Source: Bacteroidota bacterium (lineage in GTDB: Bacteria; Bacteroidota; Rhodothermia; Rhodothermales; Rubricoccaceae). From it: a stretch of DNA of 64,000 nt. Position 1 is the first letter of the stretch. The number at the start of each line of letters is the position of its first letter. The DNA lies in contig JBCBNX010000013.1 of assembly GCA_039821555.1 (NCBI GenBank), positions 1 through 64,000 on the forward strand, given 5' to 3'. Below, piece after piece: positions 16,176-24,773 of the stretch. The notes below the pieces were generated by a model that searched no databases, was not told the origin of the DNA, and saw only the letters and a list, made by a program, of their open reading frames with translations. The translations under genes and the position numbers were made by a program.

Positions 16176-17930
16176 ATGTCTGCTGTCGTTCTGCCGTCCG
16201 TCGAGCCCCCGACCATCGACACGACCATCGACACGAAGATCACCTCGCGCGCCGAGCTCGACCAGCTCGTGGCGGGTCTGCGCGACAAGGCCACAGACTG
16301 GCTTGCCGTACCGCTCGCCCGCATGATTGCCTACGTGCAGTCGATGATCGAAGGGGTAGCAGTCGTGGCACCGCGCATGGTGGCCGCGGCCGTGGAGGCT
16401 AAGGGCATGGAGCCCGGCGACCCCCGCGCGGCCGAGGACTGGATCTCTGGGCCGGTCATCATCCTGCGTACGCTGCGCATCCTCAAGGCGACGATGGAGC
16501 AGATCGACGCGACGGGCCGCGTCGGCATCGAGGCGCACCAGGTGCACACCCGCCCCGACGGGCAACTCGTCGTGGACGTGATGCCGGAGGGGGCCTACGA
16601 TCGCATCCTCTACAACGGCTTCACCGCCGAGGTGTGGCAGCAGCCCCACGTTACGCGCCTCAACCTCGACGCGCACACGGGTGGCGTGCTCACCAAGCCC
16701 GAGACGGCCGAGCCCGCCGTCGCGCTCGTGCTGGGCGCGGGCAACGTGGCCTCCATCGGCCCGCTCGACGTGATGACCAAGCTGTTTCACGAGGGCCAGG
16801 TCTGCCTGCTCAAGTGGAACCCCGTCAACGACTACCTCGGCCCGCTCTTCGCCGAGGCCTTCGCCGACCTTATCCGCGACGGCTTCCTCCAGATGACCTA
16901 CGGCGGCGCCGACGTGGGCGCCTACCTCGTGGAGCACCCCGGCATCGACGAGATCCACATCACGGGCAGCGCCCGCACGCACGACGTGATCGTCTTCGGA
17001 CCAGGGGAGGAGGGGGCTAAGCGCAAGGCTGAGAACCGCCCGCGCCTCCAGAAGCGCATCACGAGCGAGTTGGGCAACGTCACGCCCATCCTCATCGTGC
17101 CGGGCGCCTGGAACCGCGCCGACCTGCAGTTCCACGCCGAGAACGTCGCGACGATGATGACGCAGAACGGTGGGTTCAACTGCAACGCGGCCAAGGTGCT
17201 GGTCACCCACGCCGACTGGCCGCTGCGCGACGCCTTCCTCGACCGCCTGCGCGGCGTGCTGCGGAGCCTGGAAGGCCGCCCGGCCTACTACCCTGGCGCG
17301 CTCGACCGCTTCCGGCAATTCGTCGACACCTACCCGGACGCTAACCTGCTCGGCCCTGGCGCCGTCCCGCCGACCCTCATCGTGGACGTAGACACCGACC
17401 CAGAGTCGCAGCTCGCGTTCGAGATGGAGGCGTTCTGCCAGGTCACGGCCGAGGTGGCGCTCTCGGGGCACGGCGCGGCCGGGTTCCTGAAGCAGGCGGT
17501 CGCGTTCTGCAACGAGCGGCTAAGCGGTACCCTCGCCGCCGGCATCATCGTCGATGACGCGACGCGCGGGACGCTGGATCTGGAGGCGCGGTATACGGTC
17601 GAAGACGCCATCGCGGACCTGCGCTACGGTGGGATCGCGCTCAACCACTGGCCAGGGGTCTGCTACGGCCTGGGCTCGACGCCCTGGGGTGCCTTTCCAG
17701 GCCATACGCTCGACGACATCCAGAGCGGCATCGGCATGGTGCACAACGCCAAGCTCTTCGACGCGGCGCAGAAAGCGGTGGTGCGCGGGCCATTCCGCTA
17801 CCTCCCGAAGCCGCCGTGGTTTGTCACCCATTCCCATGCGGCCGAGGTAGGCGAGCGGCTCGTCGACTTCGAGGCGGACCCGAACCCAGCCAAGCTGCCC
17901 GTCATCTTCGCGTTTGCGGTTCGCGGGTAG
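16176..17930 (+). CDS. Aldehyde dehydrogenase-superfamily protein, long divergent form
   Basis: A 584-residue ALDH-fold protein. The catalytic cysteine is in NGGFNCNAAK (C336) and the general-base glutamate in TSELGNVTPI (E298). VALVLGAGNVASIGPLDVMTKLF and HITGSARTH form the NAD-binding part. It is about 90 residues longer than ordinary ALDHs, and LKWNPVNDYLGP replaces the usual KPSExTP. This divergent group is found in several bacterial phyla and its substrate is not established. The start at 16176 is chosen over an upstream ATG at 16146. Codons 10-18 contain a 12-bp tandem repeat (accatcgacacg, twice) encoding TIDTTIDT. Confidence 0.8.
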   Translation: MSAVVLPSVEPPTIDTTIDTKITSRAELDQLVAGLRDKATDWLAVPLARMIAYVQSMIEGVAVVAPRMVAAAVEAKGMEPGDPRAAEDWISGPVIILRTLRILKATMEQIDATGRVGIEAHQVHTRPDGQLVVDVMPEGAYDRILYNGFTAEVWQQPHVTRLNLDAHTGGVLTKPETAEPAVALVLGAGNVASIGPLDVMTKLFHEGQVCLLKWNPVNDYLGPLFAEAFADLIRDGFLQMTYGGADVGAYLVEHPGIDEIHITGSARTHDVIVFGPGEEGAKRKAENRPRLQKRITSELGNVTPILIVPGAWNRADLQFHAENVATMMTQNGGFNCNAAKVLVTHADWPLRDAFLDRLRGVLRSLEGRPAYYPGALDRFRQFVDTYPDANLLGPGAVPPTLIVDVDTDPESQLAFEMEAFCQVTAEVALSGHGAAGFLKQAVAFCNERLSGTLAAGIIVDDATRGTLDLEARYTVEDAIADLRYGGIALNHWPGVCYGLGSTPWGAFPGHTLDDIQSGIGMVHNAKLFDAAQKAVVRGPFRYLPKPPWFVTHSHAAEVGERLVDFEADPNPAKLPVIFAFAVRG

Positions 17931-18069
17931 GACGAGTGGTGCCGGAGTCCCGTCGGCGGGCACATACCACGGCCACGCAGACTAACTGGATTATGGCCCC
18001 GCGCTCGTGAACGTCCCAGCCCAGCGCGCGTAAGACCGGGCCATCTCGTCCGCTTGCCCTTCTCCGCGT

Positions 18070-18714
18070 ATGAATCCCGACGACCGGCTGCCGTTGTTTC
18101 CCCTCGGCCTCGTCGTGTACCCCGGTGAGCCACTGCCGCTGCACATCTTCGAGTTCCGCTACCGCGAAATGGTGCGCCTGTGCCTGGAAGAGAAGCGCGC
18201 CTTCGGGATCGTGCTCATGCACGAGGCCAAGCTCGCCGACGTGGGCTGCACGGTGCGCATCGAGCGCGTGCTCAAGCGCTACGACGACGGGCGCTCGGAC
18301 ATCCTCTGCCGTGGCGAGCAGCGCTTCCGCATCGCCCAGGTCTACCGTGAGAAACCCTACCTCACGGCCGACGCCGTTGACTTCGAACCCGATGGGTCCG
18401 GCATCGCCGACGCCGATCTGGCTGCGCGCGAGCGGCTCATCACGCAGCACATGAAGCTGTTGGAGATGGCCGGCGAGGACATCCGCCCCGCTGCCTACCA
18501 GACCACATCGCCGATCTCGTACATCGTCGCGCGCAACGCCGGGCTGGAGCTGGAGCAGAAGCAGCAACTCCTGGAAATGCTTACCGAGAAGGAGCGCCTG
18601 GTTTTCCTCACGGAGCACCTCGAAGAGGTTCTCCGGCGCGTGCGGCTGGCCAAGGAGGTCAAGCGCCGCGCCCAAGGCGACGGCTACGCAGGCGGCCTGC
18701 CGAGTTTGGAGTGA
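18070..18714 (+). CDS. LON substrate-binding domain protein
   Basis: A 214-residue protein that consists of the N-terminal domain of Lon protease without ATPase or protease parts. It has LPLFPLGLVVYPGEPLPLHIFEFRYREMV, the hallmark opening of this domain, then GCTVRIERVLKRYDDGRSDILCRGEQRFRI. A C-terminal helical half follows (GLELEQKQQLLEMLTEKERLVFL), again as in Lon. Stand-alone LON-domain proteins are common and their function is mostly unknown; a role in substrate or peptide recognition is possible. It stands alone, 139 bases after the ALDH-like gene. Confidence 0.85.
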   Translation: MNPDDRLPLFPLGLVVYPGEPLPLHIFEFRYREMVRLCLEEKRAFGIVLMHEAKLADVGCTVRIERVLKRYDDGRSDILCRGEQRFRIAQVYREKPYLTADAVDFEPDGSGIADADLAARERLITQHMKLLEMAGEDIRPAAYQTTSPISYIVARNAGLELEQKQQLLEMLTEKERLVFLTEHLEEVLRRVRLAKEVKRRAQGDGYAGGLPSLE

Positions 18715-18725
18715 GGCGGTGGACC

Positions 18726-18805
18726 AGTGCGGCAGTGAAGCGATGTGCCTGTGGGTACTTTGGACCACTGCAACACGGCCTCACTGCAACACCGCAACAC
18801 TCATG
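18726..18805. repeat. Octamer short tandem repeats in opposite orientations
   Basis: On the right, cactgcaa, cacggcct, cactgcaa, caccgcaa and cactcatg run in exact 8-bp register over 18766-18805, ending in the start codon of the MBL gene. On the left, agtgcggc and agtgaagc (18726-18741) are the same octamer in inverted orientation. Together they can form an imperfect stem-loop before the start codon. The octamer resembles that at 60810-60857. Confidence 0.75.
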
Positions 18806-19678
18806 ACCACCCTCGGCGGCTACACCCTCCACGCGCTCGACACGGGCCGCTTCGGCCTCGACGGCGGGGCGATGTTCGGCATCATCCCGCGCGCGCTCTG
18901 GGCACGGCATAGTGAGCCGGACAGCAAAAACCGCATCCCGATGGGCATGCGCTGCCTCCTCCTCGAAGGGCACGAGCGGCTCATCCTTATCGACAACGGC
19001 CTGGGCGACACGTACACCGAGAAGTTTGGGTCGATCTACGCCGTCGACTACGAGCACTCGGAGTTGCACCGCTCCTTACGGGCAGCGGGCTTCGACGCGA
19101 GCGAGGTGACCGACGTTGTGCTGACGCACCTGCACTTCGACCACTGCGGTGGGTCCACCACGCGCGACGCCGACGGCACGCTGCGCCTTGTCTTTCCCAA
19201 CGCCACGCACCACGTCCAGGCGACGCACTGGGCCTGGGCGCACGAGAGCCCCCGCGAGCGCGCGTCGTTCCTCGCCGAAAACCTCGGCCCGCTCGACGCC
19301 TCGGGGCAGCTACACCTGCTCACGGCTGCGCACAGCGGCCCCGGCAGCCTTTTCCCGCACGTCGAGTTGCTCACGGTGGACGGTCACACGCGGGGGCAGC
19401 AGCTTGTGAAGCTCACCGCCGAGACGAATGGGTCGGGCGAGACCCTGCTCTTCGCTGCCGACTTGCTTCCGACGGTCGCGCACGTGCCGCTGCTCTGGAT
19501 CATGGCCTACGACATCGCTCCGCTCGACACGCTCGCGGAGAAAAAGCGGCTTCTCGCCCAGGCGGCTGACGAGGAGTGGCGCATCTTCTTCGAGCACGAC
19601 GCGGCGGTGACAACGGGCCGCATCGCGCGTTCGGAGCGCGGGGACTACGTGGTCGAAGACGCCGCACCTACGCTCTGA
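18803..19678 (+). CDS. Metallo-beta-lactamase-fold hydrolase
   Basis: A 291-residue MBL-fold protein with the zinc motif LTHLHFDHCGG and later ligands in DGHTRGQQ and in the aspartate region LLFAADLLPT. The N-terminal LDTGRFGLDGGAMFGIIPRALW is typical of quinoprotein relay/lactonase-like MBL proteins of Bacteroidota. The likely reaction is hydrolysis of an ester or lactone in the cytoplasm; the substrate cannot be told from sequence. The ATG at 18803 is formed by the last unit of an octamer repeat; an upstream frame from 18719 runs through that repeat and is rejected. Confidence 0.85.
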   Translation: MTTLGGYTLHALDTGRFGLDGGAMFGIIPRALWARHSEPDSKNRIPMGMRCLLLEGHERLILIDNGLGDTYTEKFGSIYAVDYEHSELHRSLRAAGFDASEVTDVVLTHLHFDHCGGSTTRDADGTLRLVFPNATHHVQATHWAWAHESPRERASFLAENLGPLDASGQLHLLTAAHSGPGSLFPHVELLTVDGHTRGQQLVKLTAETNGSGETLLFAADLLPTVAHVPLLWIMAYDIAPLDTLAEKKRLLAQAADEEWRIFFEHDAAVTTGRIARSERGDYVVEDAAPTL

Positions 19679-20020
19679 GCCGTCGGCCGAGGCGGTCCAG
19701 GACAGCAAACACCTGAGCGAAGGCGATGAAATGAGCGCTCCGGGCGCACAAAACAGGCGCGTCGCCGCCCTAGCCGGCTCAACTCGCCGCACGAGTGGTT
19801 GACGGCGGACCGGGACGGTGGAGCAGGGCGCTGGCCGAACGTCATCTAGGGCATAAGTGGCTGGGTTCAAGGCGGGTGGACCGGCATACGCTTTGCTGCA
19901 GGTTAATCCTGTCATCACTGTATGCTCAGGAAGTCGCTGGTGCGTGCTTCCGTGCACATGGGACGCTACGATTGTACCCGCCACCAGAACTTATTGCGCC
20001 GCGCCGCGCCTCGAAGCGAC
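19679..20020. other. Gene-free spacer, nothing convincing seen
   Basis: This 342-base stretch separates the MBL gene from the PAS-domain gene. No open frame with family resemblance, clear terminator or strong promoter pair was seen on either strand. Confidence 0.5.
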
Positions 20021-22081
20021 ATGGCTCACCCCTCGCCCGTCCGTGCCGCGCTGCCGCTCTGGGGCCTCGCCCTGGTGCTGCTTGTCGCAGTGGCAGCGGT
20101 GCTCGTGGCGATGCAGTGGAGCACGGCCACGGACCAGCAGGCAGCGGTGCTCGGCGATGAAGCGGCGCTCTTCCTCGCGGGCGTCGAGAGCGGCGCCCCC
20201 TCGCTGGGCGACATGGCGGAGCGCTACTTCGAAGGGCCTGGCAGCGATTCGACGTTCGCCCACACGCCGTCGCTGTTCGTCGTCGATCGCAACGGCGAGC
20301 CCCAGCTGATCTACCGCCCCCCGGCCGACGGCGTGCGTGCCGGAGCCGAAGAGGGCATCGACTGGCAGATGCACCTGGCGGCGGCGGAGACAAACCCGGT
20401 GCAGACGGTCACGCTGCCCGATGATCCGTACATGGTGGCGATCCACGCGGCACGCAACGGCCGCGCCTACCTCGCCCTCGTAGCCCCGGCGGTGTCCAAC
20501 GGCCGCTCGTTTCTGCTCCTCCTCGCTGGCGGCGTGGTCGGGACGGCTTGGCTGTTGCTCGGGTTCGCGCTGTGGGTATCAATGCGGGCTGCGCAACAGC
20601 GGCCGCTGGAGCAACTGGCCCGCATCACGCGCAAGCTCGGCGCTCAGATCGAGGCCGACGCCGATAGCAAGGCGCTCAAGGCCATGGAGGCCGAGGTCAA
20701 GGACGACATAGGCGAGGTCGCCGAGCCGCTGTTCCTCATGGCGAACTCCGTCGGCGGGCTGCGCGCCCAGCTCGACGAAGCGCGCGCGCACCTCAATGCA
20801 CTCTTTCAGGTCCACACCAGCTACGTCTTGCTCGTCACCCTCGACGGTACCATCGTGGACGCCAACCCCGCCTTCTACGCGGTTACGGGCTTGCCCCAGG
20901 AGGCCGTACGTGGCTGCACGTCGGACGTGCTGGACGAGATCATGCCGATGGAGCCCGTCCTAAAGCTGGCCCAGCGCAGCCAGAGCGAGGGGGCGGCCTT
21001 CGCCGACATCGACTACGCGATCCGCAGCCTGGAAGACGCCACACGCCCGGTCAAGCTGTCGCTGCTCGCCGTGCGCTCAGATGGCCGCCCGGCCGTCCTC
21101 GTCGTGGCCTCCGACAAGATGAAAGAGCGCACGCTGGAGCGTCAGATCGAGTCGTTCTCCGACTCGCTCGACTTGATGGTGGACAAGCGCATGGAGGAAC
21201 TGACCAACGGCCAGCAGCGCGTCGACGAGTTGGTGGCGGCGACGGGTGCCGTGCTGATGGCGTTCGACCGGGCTGGCGGGACGCGTCGCTGGAACGAGGC
21301 GGCGGCCAAGCTCACGGGGTGCGAGCTCGCGCAGGTGTCACACCTGGACGACGTGCCCGCGGCGCTGGGCCTCGACGAGGAAGACACCTCGGTCTTCTCA
21401 GCGTGGCTCTTTGGCAACGCTGCCGAGGCCTGCGTGGTCACGGTGCATGCCCGTGCGAGCGACCCCAAGCTATACGCCTGGCACCGGGCTCGCGTGGACG
21501 AGGGCGCCCTAGAGGAGCGCCGGGTCCTGGTCGGGGTCGCCTTGCCGCCGTTTGAGGAGCCTGAGGAGGCCCCGCCGCCCGCCGCGGAATCCGAGGAGGC
21601 CTCGCTGCCAGCCTCAGAACCCGAGGAGGAAGTGGTGCCCGCCGAGCCCGAGGGGGCGGCGCTATCCCTCGACGAGCTAGACCCCGAGCCCGATCCCTTC
21701 GAATTGGTTGCCGAGGCCCAGGCCCTGGCGCAAGAGCACATCGCCGTTCTCCGCGCCGAACTCGGCGCGCCGCTCGACACGCTGCGGACCTACACGCTGC
21801 GGCTGCACAGCAACACGGACCCCCTCTCGCGCGAGGCCGAGACGTGCCTCCAGATGATCGACGGGGCCTCCCAGATGATCGAGAACATCATGACCCGTGC
21901 GACCGTGCTGCCCGATGACACCGCGTCGTTGCCGGAGTCCGCCTCCGCGCTCAGGGCCAAGCCTTCGCGCCTCGCCGGGTTCGGCGATGGCGCCGACTTC
22001 CTCTCGGGCGACGACTTTGCCCCGCTCGGCGACGACCCCATGCACGACGAATCCGAAGCGTCCACCTTTGAGTCCACCTAG
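20021..22081 (+). CDS. Membrane PAS-domain sensor without a kinase domain
   Basis: A 686-residue protein. TM1 is LWGLALVLLVAVAAVLVAMQW near the start, then a periplasmic sensing region of about 140 residues, then TM2 (FLLLLAGGVVGTAWLLLGFAL). A HAMP-like/coiled segment follows and then a PAS domain (LNALFQVHTSYVLLVTLDGTIVDANPAFYAVTG). A second, weaker PAS-like region lies around DELVAATGAVLMAFDRAGG. After a Glu/Pro-rich linker, the C-terminus looks like a histidine-kinase dimerisation helix (IAVLRAELGAPLDTLRTYTL), but the H of SHELRTPL is replaced by A and no ATP-binding domain follows. It probably senses and relays through protein contact. The next gene carries a complementary DHp-like helix. 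Confidence 0.75.
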   Translation: MAHPSPVRAALPLWGLALVLLVAVAAVLVAMQWSTATDQQAAVLGDEAALFLAGVESGAPSLGDMAERYFEGPGSDSTFAHTPSLFVVDRNGEPQLIYRPPADGVRAGAEEGIDWQMHLAAAETNPVQTVTLPDDPYMVAIHAARNGRAYLALVAPAVSNGRSFLLLLAGGVVGTAWLLLGFALWVSMRAAQQRPLEQLARITRKLGAQIEADADSKALKAMEAEVKDDIGEVAEPLFLMANSVGGLRAQLDEARAHLNALFQVHTSYVLLVTLDGTIVDANPAFYAVTGLPQEAVRGCTSDVLDEIMPMEPVLKLAQRSQSEGAAFADIDYAIRSLEDATRPVKLSLLAVRSDGRPAVLVVASDKMKERTLERQIESFSDSLDLMVDKRMEELTNGQQRVDELVAATGAVLMAFDRAGGTRRWNEAAAKLTGCELAQVSHLDDVPAALGLDEEDTSVFSAWLFGNAAEACVVTVHARASDPKLYAWHRARVDEGALEERRVLVGVALPPFEEPEEAPPPAAESEEASLPASEPEEEVVPAEPEGAALSLDELDPEPDPFELVAEAQALAQEHIAVLRAELGAPLDTLRTYTLRLHSNTDPLSREAETCLQMIDGASQMIENIMTRATVLPDDTASLPESASALRAKPSRLAGFGDGADFLSGDDFAPLGDDPMHDESEASTFEST

Positions 22082-22261
22082 CCGCTGCCAAAACCGGCGC
22101 AGCCCGAAATCAAGCTGGGTATGGCTCAATGGTTTAGCTACATTGTAACCCCCTGTTGACTGCCCATCTTCCTGAACACATAGCGCGGACCCTGAGTCTC
22201 CCACAACGTTCAGGTTCACCCCTTCCACCACCCAGCACGGTTCACCCCCGTACGGTCTCGT

Positions 22262-22966
22262 ATGTCCTTGCTACCCTCTGATGTCGCCAACGGCCATGCC
22301 ACAGTTCTCTTCATCGACGCCGACGACGACGTGATGCAGCCTGTCAAGCGGTGGCTTCGCCACACGCTTCCGGCTGCGCACATCACGCACTGCCGCTCCT
22401 TCGCAGACGCGCAGGACTACCTCGGTGCCGCGGCGGTTGACCTGATCCTGGCCAGCGGGGTGCTGCCGGATGCAACCAGCCTGGACGTGCTTCGATACGT
22501 GCGCGAACACTGCATCGCAGCCCCCGTCGTCGTGCAAGCGATGGTGCTGCCGGATGGCACGCATGCGGCGCTTCTCGATGCGGGCGCCGTCGATGTGGCC
22601 TGCACGCCCGAGCCTGCCGACCGCATCGCGCACCTCCGCCGGGTCTTCGGACTCGCCGAGGATGGCGATCTGCCCCTCGCGGCCGCCAGTGGTGAGATCA
22701 ACCACTTGCGCGGGCTGCTCCGTGCGCTCTGCACTGAGGTGGGCACCGTGACGCACGACATCAACAACCCGATGACCACCATCTCTGGCAACGCCCAGTT
22801 CGTCAAAGAACTCGGAGGTATGATGGATCTGGATCCGATGATCGCCACCGCCATCGAGCACATTGCTGAAGCCAGCCAGCAACTGACCAACGAGCTCGAC
22901 AAGCTGAACCGGCTCAAGCAGCACCTGCGCCAGCACGTCGGGCATGAGGCTGCGCTGCCCAACTAG
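22262..22966 (+). CDS. Pseudo-receiver fused to an isolated histidine-kinase DHp helix
   Basis: A 234-residue protein. Residues 13-130 have a receiver-like fold with the acidic pair intact (FIDADDD). The phospho-acceptor position reads LASG (DLILASGVLPD), where LILDLMLPD is expected, and the usual TKP lysine region reads CTPEP, so phosphorylation is unlikely. Residues 145-225 contain an H-box, VTHDINNPMTTISGNAQ (H165), followed by the second DHp helix, but there is no catalytic ATPase domain. It may accept phosphate from another kinase, like ChpT-type phosphotransferases, or act as a dimerisation adaptor for the PAS sensor 180 bases upstream. Confidence 0.75.
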   Translation: MSLLPSDVANGHATVLFIDADDDVMQPVKRWLRHTLPAAHITHCRSFADAQDYLGAAAVDLILASGVLPDATSLDVLRYVREHCIAAPVVVQAMVLPDGTHAALLDAGAVDVACTPEPADRIAHLRRVFGLAEDGDLPLAAASGEINHLRGLLRALCTEVGTVTHDINNPMTTISGNAQFVKELGGMMDLDPMIATAIEHIAEASQQLTNELDKLNRLKQHLRQHVGHEAALPN

Positions 22967-22990
22967 CGGCTTGGTCCTAGGCAAACCTCG

Positions 22991-23018
22991 GGGGCGGTGC
23001 TACGGCACCGCCCCTTTT
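22991..23018 (+). terminator. Intrinsic terminator
   Basis: ggggcggtgc (22991-23000) pairs perfectly with gcaccgcccc (23005-23014) around a tacg loop, followed by tttt. It ends the transcript of the pseudo-receiver gene. I see no gene in the remaining spacer up to 23314. Confidence 0.92.
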
Positions 23019-23314
23019 CGTTGCGGCCCTGTTTCGTGGGGCCGGACGCGCTGAGGCACGCAGACGAGGCGCTGTGGTGCGAACAGAAGTGGGAATTTAT
23101 CACCGGGTACAAAGGAATCATTTTGTGTGACATTTCGGGCAATTGAATGCGGTGAGGGGGCGACTTGTAGAGAAAACGAAACAGATGGCTAAAGCAAACA
23201 GGGGGCAGCCCGATACCTGGAGCACGCTGGACGACGCCGCTTCGGGCTTCACCGCCTCAGTTCGTCGCCGGGTCGCAGCGGTATCCCCTCCCACGCACTC
23301 CCCTGCTTCGAGCC

Positions 23315-24322
23315 ATGCCCTCCGTCCCGATGAACCCGTCCCACGAGCTCGAGCACATCGAGCGGGCTGCCGACCACCTTGGCGCGTTGCCAGAAGCTCA
23401 GCGCCGCCGCTGGCTCCGCGCCGTCGCAGCTATGGACAAGGCACGAGTCTACGACGCTTTCCTCGAGTTCAACGAACTGCTCAAGGACCCGGCCCTCGAC
23501 GCCATTGGACGCACGCACGTCCAGCTCCAGGCAGTCCGCTGCCTCCGCGACGCGCCCATCGAGCGCGTCAAAACTGAGCTCGCCTTCGTTGAGCCGAACG
23601 ACGCCTACCAGACAGTCGTTCTCGACTACCGCCTCGGCTGGCTGATGCGACACCGGCTGGCTAGCCCCGTTGCGGCGCTGCAGTACTTCGACCGCGTCCG
23701 CGAGGAAGCTCGCTCGCTCGGCACCCGGCCGTGGGAAATCGCGGCCGTCTATCAGAAGGCCGGCATCCTAGCCGAGCAGGGGCAGTATGAAGAGGCCGTC
23801 GAGCAGTTCGACCGCGTCTACAACCTCAGCCGGCGCAACGGCCTCGTGGAGTACATCCCGAAGGCGCTCATGCACAAAGGCTATGTCTTCGTCAAGCAGG
23901 GCAACACGGCCGAGGGCGAAGAGCTGATCCAGAAGGCGTTCGAGCTCGCCACGCGCAACGACCTGATCGCGGAGCAAGGCGTCGTGCTTCACCAGCTTGC
24001 CTCGCTCTACCACCGCGAGTTCCGGTTCTTCGGCCTGGCGCTGGAGTACTACGAGCAGGCCCGGCAGATCTTCGCCAAGGTGCCGGTCTGGAACTCGATC
24101 AAGGAGCGCCTCGAAGCCGACATCCGCACCTGCCAGGAAGACCTCGGCGCGCTCGACATTGCCAAGATCCTGGGTCCGGTCCCGATCAACAAGCTGCGCC
24201 AGGAGTACCTCACGAGCCTCGTCAACGGCTTCGTCGGCATCCCCGGCATCGACAACCGATCGCAGCTCGGCGAGCGCATCGGGCTGACGCGCCAGGCGAT
24301 CCACAGGAACATCAACAGCTAG
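23315..24322 (+). CDS. TPR-repeat protein with C-terminal helix-turn-helix
   Basis: A 335-residue protein made mostly of TPR-like helical pairs, for example AAVYQKAGILAEQGQYEEAVEQFDRV and KALMHKGYVFVKQGNTAEGEEL. It ends in SQLGERIGLTRQAIHRNINS, which looks like a DNA-binding helix-turn-helix at the extreme C-terminus. An LNGFVGIPGIDNR-like linker separates the parts. The composition suggests a signal-responsive transcription factor whose TPR part binds a peptide or partner. Either ATG 23315 or 23330 could be the start. It stands alone between two terminators. I do not know a named family with this order. Confidence 0.75.
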   Translation: MPSVPMNPSHELEHIERAADHLGALPEAQRRRWLRAVAAMDKARVYDAFLEFNELLKDPALDAIGRTHVQLQAVRCLRDAPIERVKTELAFVEPNDAYQTVVLDYRLGWLMRHRLASPVAALQYFDRVREEARSLGTRPWEIAAVYQKAGILAEQGQYEEAVEQFDRVYNLSRRNGLVEYIPKALMHKGYVFVKQGNTAEGEELIQKAFELATRNDLIAEQGVVLHQLASLYHREFRFFGLALEYYEQARQIFAKVPVWNSIKERLEADIRTCQEDLGALDIAKILGPVPINKLRQEYLTSLVNGFVGIPGIDNRSQLGERIGLTRQAIHRNINS

Positions 24323-24370
24323 GGCGCTCGACGCCAGCGCGCGTCGCGGGCCTCACCCCAGCCTGTCCGT

Positions 24371-24422
24371 GCCAACGCGCCACGGTGGCCTCTCAAACGG
24401 AGGGCCGCCGTGGCGCGTTGGC
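24371..24422 (+). terminator. Long GC-rich stem-loop after the TPR-HTH gene
   Basis: gccaacgcgccacggtggcc (24371-24390) pairs with 24403-24422 over 20 bp with one mismatch and a 12-base loop. There is no T-tract, so termination may be bidirectional or Rho-independent only weakly. The stem is long enough to be a processing signal as well. Confidence 0.75.
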
Positions 24423-24466
24423 GTTGGTACGACCAGTCGCAGGGACCGTGGGGAACAGGGATGCCC

Positions 24467-24497
24467 TTGTCCTGGCTAGACGAGGCGGCTATATTCG
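24467..24497 (+). promoter_or_regulatory. Promoter-like boxes in the porU upstream region
   Basis: ttg at 24467-24469 and tatattcg at 24490-24497, 20 bases apart, resemble the Bacteroidota -33/-7 pair. The porU start is about 275 bases downstream. A small stem-loop (24508-24532, with accgtcc pairing) lies in between. The 450-base spacer holds no convincing gene. Confidence 0.35.
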
Positions 24498-24773
24498 CAC
24501 CTCCACTGCATCGGACGGCAGACCGTCCATGCCAAGCTAGGCCGCAGGAACGGCTCACGCTTGTTTGTCCTCACACGCACCACGCCCGTCGCATCGAGTC
24601 CGTAGCGCTACTGCTGCCCGACCGGCTTCCGGCACGCCCCGCTAGCGCTCGCTAGACGCGGCCACCGACTCGCGTGTATCGAGTTCATCCAGGATCTTCG
24701 GGTTGCGCCGCTTTCTTCCACGAGGTGCTACTCACCCTGGGCCTGCCGAGGCCGTCCCCCCTGACTCGACCGA

